In this document: positions 5,624-6,087 of the stretch, piece by piece
Layout: each line of letters begins with the position of its first letter
How positions within the stretch are numbered: the first letter of the stretch is position 1
NCBI GenBank assembly: GCA_934675695.1
Contig: CAKURN010000094.1
Span: 1-6,087 of the forward strand
Source of the DNA: an uncultured Candidatus Melainabacteria bacterium
Lineage (GTDB): Bacteria; Cyanobacteriota; Vampirovibrionia; Gastranaerophilales; Gastranaerophilaceae
Reading direction: 5' to 3'
Length of the DNA: 6,087 bases
The notes under the pieces: generated by a model
What the model was told of the DNA's origin: nothing
The model's input: only the letters and a program-made list of their open reading frames with translations
The model's database searches: none
Made by a program: the position numbers and the translations under genes

Positions 5624-6087
5624 TACTAGACAATAATTTAATTTGTTATGAATATTATAAAAACCTCTACACATTAAAACCCGTTATCGAAAGTGGGGCA
5701 AAAGACGGTGATACAAAAGAAGACAAGTATTCTTTTAACAAAAACAATATGGCATTGTTGTTGATTGAAGAAGACATAGTAAATTCAGACGGCTATGGCT
5801 TGAAAAAAGGCTTCTATAATGTTGCTTGCGACAAATATATGGATTTTTTGTTTATTATTCAAAGCGGAAAAATCAAAGCCAAAATCCCCGTTGTCCAAAC
5901 AAAATTAATCGAAAGCATCAACCCTACTCAGTTTAAGCCTCAAAAAATGAGCTACAAAAAATTCCAAAAACAAGAAGAAAAAAAATACAGAAAATACCTA
6001 GATGGAACAGATCCCTCTGAATTTAATGTAAAAACCGCACAAATACAACATCTGAATGAAGAAAATTCTTTCATAATAATATACAAT
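5620..6087 (+). CDS. Unrecognised protein, 3' end outside the window
   Basis: The frame from ATG 5620 stays open for 156 codons to the right edge. The ATG overlaps the comF stop as ATGA, and AAAGG (5608-5612) lies seven bases upstream, so it is very probably translated in tandem with comF. I do not recognise the family. The N-terminus (MILDNNLICYEYYKNLYTLK) is not a signal peptide, and there are no membrane segments. Visible parts are a mixed alpha/beta-looking region (about 45-95, MALLLIEEDIV ... YMDFLFIIQSGKIKAKIPVV), a very basic and polar helix (about 109-127, rich in Lys and Gln: PQKMSYKKFQKQEEKKYRKY) and the segment LDGTDPSEFNVKTAQIQHL. It looks cytoplasmic and could bind nucleic acid or a partner through the basic stretch, but that is a guess. 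The gap-free frame, SD and overlap support a real gene. Confidence 0.82.
   Translation, partial: MILDNNLICYEYYKNLYTLKPVIESGAKDGDTKEDKYSFNKNNMALLLIEEDIVNSDGYGLKKGFYNVACDKYMDFLFIIQSGKIKAKIPVVQTKLIESINPTQFKPQKMSYKKFQKQEEKKYRKYLDGTDPSEFNVKTAQIQHLNEENSFIIIYN

Overview
The window is about 6 kb of very AT-rich bacterial chromosome using the standard code, with short intergenic gaps and recognisable Shine-Dalgarno (SD) sites for most genes. It holds core housekeeping genes (pnp, tmk, a comF-type gene) mixed with lineage-specific proteins. Low GC, a Sec-secreted TPR protein and the style of the proteins suggest an uncultured, gut-type lineage such as Candidatus Melainabacteria/Gastranaerophilales. This is only an impression: no rRNA or other decisive marker is present, and a low-GC Bacillota or Elusimicrobiota-like host is not excluded.

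Layout. On the minus strand, 616 to 26 encodes the N-terminal part of polynucleotide phosphorylase (pnp). It is interrupted by an in-frame TAA, after which PNPase-like sequence continues in the same frame to the window edge. A good sigma70-like promoter lies upstream of it. Everything else is on the plus strand. First comes a 100-codon acidic protein of unknown function (773-1075) closed by a clear intrinsic terminator. Then thymidylate kinase (tmk, 1194-1811) overlaps by 8 bp a secreted TPR-repeat protein (1804-3432). After an 85-bp gap with a hairpin and a plausible promoter comes a two-gene signalling unit: a LuxR/NarL-type regulator (3518-4174) and, 7 bp later, a soluble histidine-kinase-like protein (4182-4943). 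Last are a ComF-like phosphoribosyltransferase (4967-5623) and an unrecognised gene overlapping it by ATGA and running off the right edge (5620 onward).

The most interesting part is the regulator/kinase pair. The receiver domain has lost the acidic pocket, the phosphoacceptor Asp (Glu instead) and the conserved Lys, while its DNA-binding domain looks intact. The adjacent kinase keeps a good H-box but has lost the key residues of the N, G1 and G2 boxes. Both halves of an apparent two-component system are therefore degenerate at their chemistry, which suggests a phosphorylation-independent or otherwise non-canonical switch. Second, comF has a consensus extended -10 (TGATATAAT) six bases before its ATG and no SD, which predicts a leaderless mRNA. 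Third, the stop codon inside pnp deserves checking as an error, a real truncation or recoding.

No tRNA, rRNA, CRISPR array, insertion sequence or long repeat was seen.
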